This document shows positions 5,282 to 7,272 of a stretch of DNA of 7,272 bases, piece after piece; positions within the stretch are counted from its first letter, which is position 1; the number at the start of each line of letters is the position of its first letter. Made by a program: the position numbers and the translations under genes. Under the pieces are notes generated by a model. The model made no database searches and was not told the DNA's origin. It was given only the letters and a program-made list of their open reading frames with translations. The stretch comes from DASVDE01 sp035558955 (GTDB lineage Bacteria > Actinomycetota > Thermoleophilia > Solirubrobacterales > 70-9). The stretch covers positions 1 through 7,272 of the forward strand of contig DATMBX010000074.1 in assembly GCA_035558955.1 (NCBI GenBank). Reading direction: 5' to 3'.

Positions 5282-6559
5282 GTGTCGGCTGAGCCGCTAT
5301 CGATCGTTCAGGTGACGCCCCATTCCCGGGGCGCCGCCAATCCGGTCAACGAGTACGTCGAACGGGTCTCCGAAGAGCTGGAGCGGCTCGGTCACGAAGT
5401 GAAGATCGTCGCCGCCGGCGACCGGACCAAGCGGCTGCTCAGAGGGACGCCGCCGGACATCGTCCACGTCCACGAGCCGTTCGCCCCGAGCGTCTCCTCG
5501 GCGGCGCTGCGGCACTCCTTCTCCCTCAACGTCGCCACCTTCCACGCGCCGCAGGAGCGTGTCCTCTCCACGCAGGTTGCGCGTCCGCTGGTCGAGATCT
5601 TCTTCGGCCGGCTCGATGCCCGCACGGTGACCAGTCCCGATACCGCGCGGCTGCTGCAGCGCTACTTCCCCGACTCCTACCAACTGGTCGAGCCGGCCGG
5701 CGAGGGTCGCGACTGGGCCGCGGTCGCGGCTGAGTTCGAGGCGCTCTACCGGCGCTTGCTCACCCGGCGCCACGATCCCACCGGCGATCCCGAAGTGCGC
5801 GAGCGGATCGCGCGCCGCAAGCTGATCGAAGTCGATCTCCACATGCACACCGACCACTCGCCCGACTGTGCGACGCCGGTCGAGGTGCTGCTGGAGACCG
5901 CGCGCGACCGCGGTCTCGGCGCGATCGCGATCACCGACCACAACGAGGTCTCCGGCGCGATCGAAGCGCGGCGGATCGCCGAGGAGATGGGCGGCATCAA
6001 GGTGATCGTCGCCGAGGAGGTGAAGACCGCCGAGCAGGGAGAGGTGATCGGCCTCTTCATCGAGGAGAAGATCCCGCGGGGGCTGACGATGGCGGAGACG
6101 ATCGCCGAGATCCGCCGCCAGGGCGGGCTGGTCTACGTCCCGCATCCCTTCGACCGCTTCCACTCGGTGCCCGACTACGAGCACCTGCTGGACATCGTCG
6201 AGGAGATCGACATCCTCGAGGTCTTCAACCCGCGGGTCGCGCTGACGGCTTTCAACGAGGAGGCGGAGCGCTTCGCCCGCAAGTACCGGATCGTCCCCGG
6301 CGCCGGCTCCGACAGCCATGTGGCTCAGGGGCTGGGCAGCGTGCGGGTGCGGATCCACGATTTCGACGGGCCCGAAGAGTTCCTCGAGTCGATGCGCGAC
6401 GCGGACATCACGCGCAAGCACAAGAACCTCGTCTACGTGCAGGCGCTGAAGCTGTTGCAGACCACGGGGCGTCCGAAGGCGCCCAAACGCAGAGTCCGGG
6501 ATGCCAAACCGGTCCGCGGAGGGCGGCCGCGCCGGCGCCGCTCGGCGAGCAAGAGCTGA
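5282..6559 (+). CDS. PimA-like half-glycosyltransferase fused to a PHP phosphoesterase domain
   Basis: This 425-residue protein joins two parts. Residues 7-135 resemble the N-terminal, acceptor-binding Rossmann domain of GT4 enzymes such as PimA: IVQVTPHSRGAANPVNEYV, then PPDIVHVHEPFAPS (57-70) and NVATFHAP (83-90). The nucleotide-sugar-binding domain, over 200 residues in the family, is absent. Only a WAAVAAEFEALYRRLL helix (145-160) remains, equivalent to the last helix of such enzymes, so sugar transfer is unlikely. Residues 181-360 are a PHP metallo-phosphoesterase with its ligand motifs intact: DLHMHTDHS (185-193), ITDHNE (217-222), AEEVKT (244-249), PHP (287-289), LEVFNP (312-317) and GSDSH (342-346). 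These would bind two or three metals and hydrolyse a phosphate ester. A very basic tail (about 399-425) follows. The GTG start is supported by a -10 element 8 bases upstream. Its place right after ino1 suggests an inositol-lipid or phosphosugar substrate, which is only an inference. Confidence 0.82.
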   Translation: MSAEPLSIVQVTPHSRGAANPVNEYVERVSEELERLGHEVKIVAAGDRTKRLLRGTPPDIVHVHEPFAPSVSSAALRHSFSLNVATFHAPQERVLSTQVARPLVEIFFGRLDARTVTSPDTARLLQRYFPDSYQLVEPAGEGRDWAAVAAEFEALYRRLLTRRHDPTGDPEVRERIARRKLIEVDLHMHTDHSPDCATPVEVLLETARDRGLGAIAITDHNEVSGAIEARRIAEEMGGIKVIVAEEVKTAEQGEVIGLFIEEKIPRGLTMAETIAEIRRQGGLVYVPHPFDRFHSVPDYEHLLDIVEEIDILEVFNPRVALTAFNEEAERFARKYRIVPGAGSDSHVAQGLGSVRVRIHDFDGPEEFLESMRDADITRKHKNLVYVQALKLLQTTGRPKAPKRRVRDAKPVRGGRPRRRRSASKS

Positions 6560-6600
6560 TGCAGGCGGGCCGTCGCGAAGGAGCCACGCCCGCCCCGTCA

Positions 6601-6606
6601 AAGAGG
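6601..6606 (+). promoter_or_regulatory. Likely ribosome binding site of the UDG-family gene
   Basis: AAGAGG ends 8 bases before a GTG at 6615 and 14 bases before the in-frame ATG at 6621. The spacing favours the GTG start, adding two residues to the protein. No TANNNT element is seen near either start, so this gene is probably read from the upstream GT-PHP transcript. Confidence 0.4.
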
Positions 6607-6614
6607 TCGTCGCC

Positions 6615-7220
6615 GTGCCGATGACCGACGATGAAATCCGCGAGAAGTACCTCGAGCGAGCGATCCGCGAGCTCAACCAGCTGACCCACGAGTTGCAGGA
6701 GTGCCCGCACTGCCCGCGCGGCAATCTGATGCCGGTGCTCGGCTCGGGCCACCCGCAGGCCGACGTCTTCATGCTCAAGCACGCCCCCGCCCCGGCGGAG
6801 ATCGAGGAGGGCGTCGCCTTCTACGGCCGCGCCGGCAACGCGCTGATGAAAAGCTTCAAGCGGCTCGGGATCGACCCGCTGGTCGTCTACGGCGCGCTCT
6901 GCGTCAAGTGCCCGATCGCCGAGCCCGACCTTGCCGCTCCCGAGTGCGTCGGCCGCCTGGCCGAGGAGCTGGCGATCGTCCAGCCGAAGATCGTCATCGT
7001 CATGGGCGAGCCCGCCTTGCGCATCCTCAACGGCCTCCAGATCCCCCTCTCACGACCGGTCGAGCCGCGCGAGGGCGAGATCCAAGCCTTCACCCCCACC
7101 ATCGACGCCCTTTACACCCCGGACATCGACGAGTCCCTCGACGAGGAGGGGGCCAAGCAGCGCTTCTGGCGGGCGTTCAAGATGCTTGGGGAGTGGTACG
7201 AGGATTTGCCGCCTTATTAG
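6615..7220 (+). CDS. Divergent uracil-DNA glycosylase superfamily protein with probable Fe-S cluster
   Basis: The protein is 201 residues from GTG 6615, or 199 from the alternative ATG 6621 (numbering below). Its layout is that of family 4/5 uracil-DNA glycosylases, which excise uracil from DNA. A leading helix is followed by CPHCPRG (28-34), a first core strand with KHAPAPAEIEEGVAFYGRAG (53-72), CVKCPIAEPDLAAPEC (94-109) and KIVIVMGEPALRIL (123-136). Cys28, Cys31, Cys97 and Cys109 correspond to the [4Fe-4S] ligands of the family. Both catalytic blocks differ from the classic form: GEAPG is replaced by KHAPA, and the C-terminal HPS motif is replaced by YTPD near 165-168. The fold call is therefore better supported than glycosylase activity. 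The gap from the GT-PHP stop is 55 bp, suggesting co-transcription. The longer frame back to 6501 overlaps the GT-PHP gene with low-complexity Arg/Ala sequence and was not used. Confidence 0.82.
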   Translation: MPMTDDEIREKYLERAIRELNQLTHELQECPHCPRGNLMPVLGSGHPQADVFMLKHAPAPAEIEEGVAFYGRAGNALMKSFKRLGIDPLVVYGALCVKCPIAEPDLAAPECVGRLAEELAIVQPKIVIVMGEPALRILNGLQIPLSRPVEPREGEIQAFTPTIDALYTPDIDESLDEEGAKQRFWRAFKMLGEWYEDLPPY

Positions 7221-7272
7221 CGAGGTTCGGGGGCGGCGGCCTCAGCTACGGCGAGCATCTTGTCGATCCTTG
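7217..7272 (-). CDS. Possible 3' end of a convergent gene (truncated by window)
   Basis: On the minus strand one frame is open from the window edge to a TAA at 7219-7217, giving a 17-residue C-terminus RIDKMLAVAEAAAPEPR. The other two minus frames contain stops here. The composition, Ala/Glu/Pro-rich with a helical start, is typical of a real protein tail in such a genome, but the piece is too short to identify. If real, its stop codon overlaps the stop of the UDG-family gene tail to tail, with no room for a terminator between them. Confidence 0.35.
   Translation of the reverse strand, partial: RIDKMLAVAEAAAPEPR

Noticed and set aside
6577..6583. Strong Shine-Dalgarno-like GAAGGAG
   Set aside because: No start codon lies 5-12 bases downstream, so it does not decide a start. 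It may be chance in purine-rich DNA.
6501..6614. Upstream start for the UDG-family gene overlapping the GT-PHP 3' end
   Set aside because: The added 38 residues are low-complexity Arg/Ala/Gly sequence without family similarity, and there is a ribosome binding site next to the later starts.
5297..6778. 493-residue open frame on the minus strand, with other long minus frames at 4070-5242 and 2084-3211
   Set aside because: They are exactly antisense to well-identified proteins, show no family motifs and are Val/Asp/Arg/Leu-rich in the way mirror frames of GC-rich genes are. The lack of stops follows from codon use on the + strand.
7221..7272. Regulatory or RNA element after the UDG-family gene
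   Set aside because: No hairpin, repeat or promoter-like motif could be seen; the open minus frame is the better explanation.

Overview
The window is a compact, GC-rich stretch of bacterial chromosome with short intergenic gaps. It most resembles an actinobacterium, possibly of the Thermoleophilia/Solirubrobacterales type. The reasons are an actinobacterial-type inositol-3-phosphate synthase, a PgsA1-like phosphatidylinositol-phosphate synthase, a PimA-like glycosyltransferase fragment, and several start codons that follow a TANNNT -10 element by 7-9 bases, the arrangement of leaderless mRNAs. The taxon is inferred from protein character only. I see no rRNA, tRNA, CRISPR array, insertion sequence or phage gene.

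Left part (1-1672): the 3' end of an endonuclease/exonuclease/phosphatase-family gene on the + strand ends at a good hairpin terminator. It converges with a two-gene minus-strand unit: an endonuclease III (nth) whose stop codon overlaps, as ATGA, the start of a membrane-anchored mono-haem cytochrome c. Divergent from nth, with only 39 bp between start codons, is an alpha/beta hydrolase with an Asp nucleophile (haloalkane dehalogenase/epoxide hydrolase type).

Centre (2567-5270): three + strand genes form a coherent inositol-phospholipid set: a PAP2/Aur1-type membrane phosphatase or phosphotransferase, a CDP-alcohol phosphatidyltransferase resembling PIP synthase, and inositol-3-phosphate synthase (ino1). 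A 12-bp perfect hairpin closes the set. Ino1 would make inositol 3-phosphate and the transferase would put it on CDP-diacylglycerol. The PAP2 protein is a positional candidate for removing the phosphate to give phosphatidylinositol.

Right part (5282-7272): directly after ino1 lies the most unusual gene. It encodes the acceptor-side half of a PimA-like GT4 glycosyltransferase, lacking the nucleotide-sugar-binding domain but keeping the last GT helix, fused to a complete PHP metal-dependent phosphoesterase domain and a very basic tail. Next is a uracil-DNA-glycosylase superfamily protein that keeps likely Fe-S cysteines but has diverged at both catalytic motifs. The window ends in what may be the last codons of a convergent minus-strand gene.
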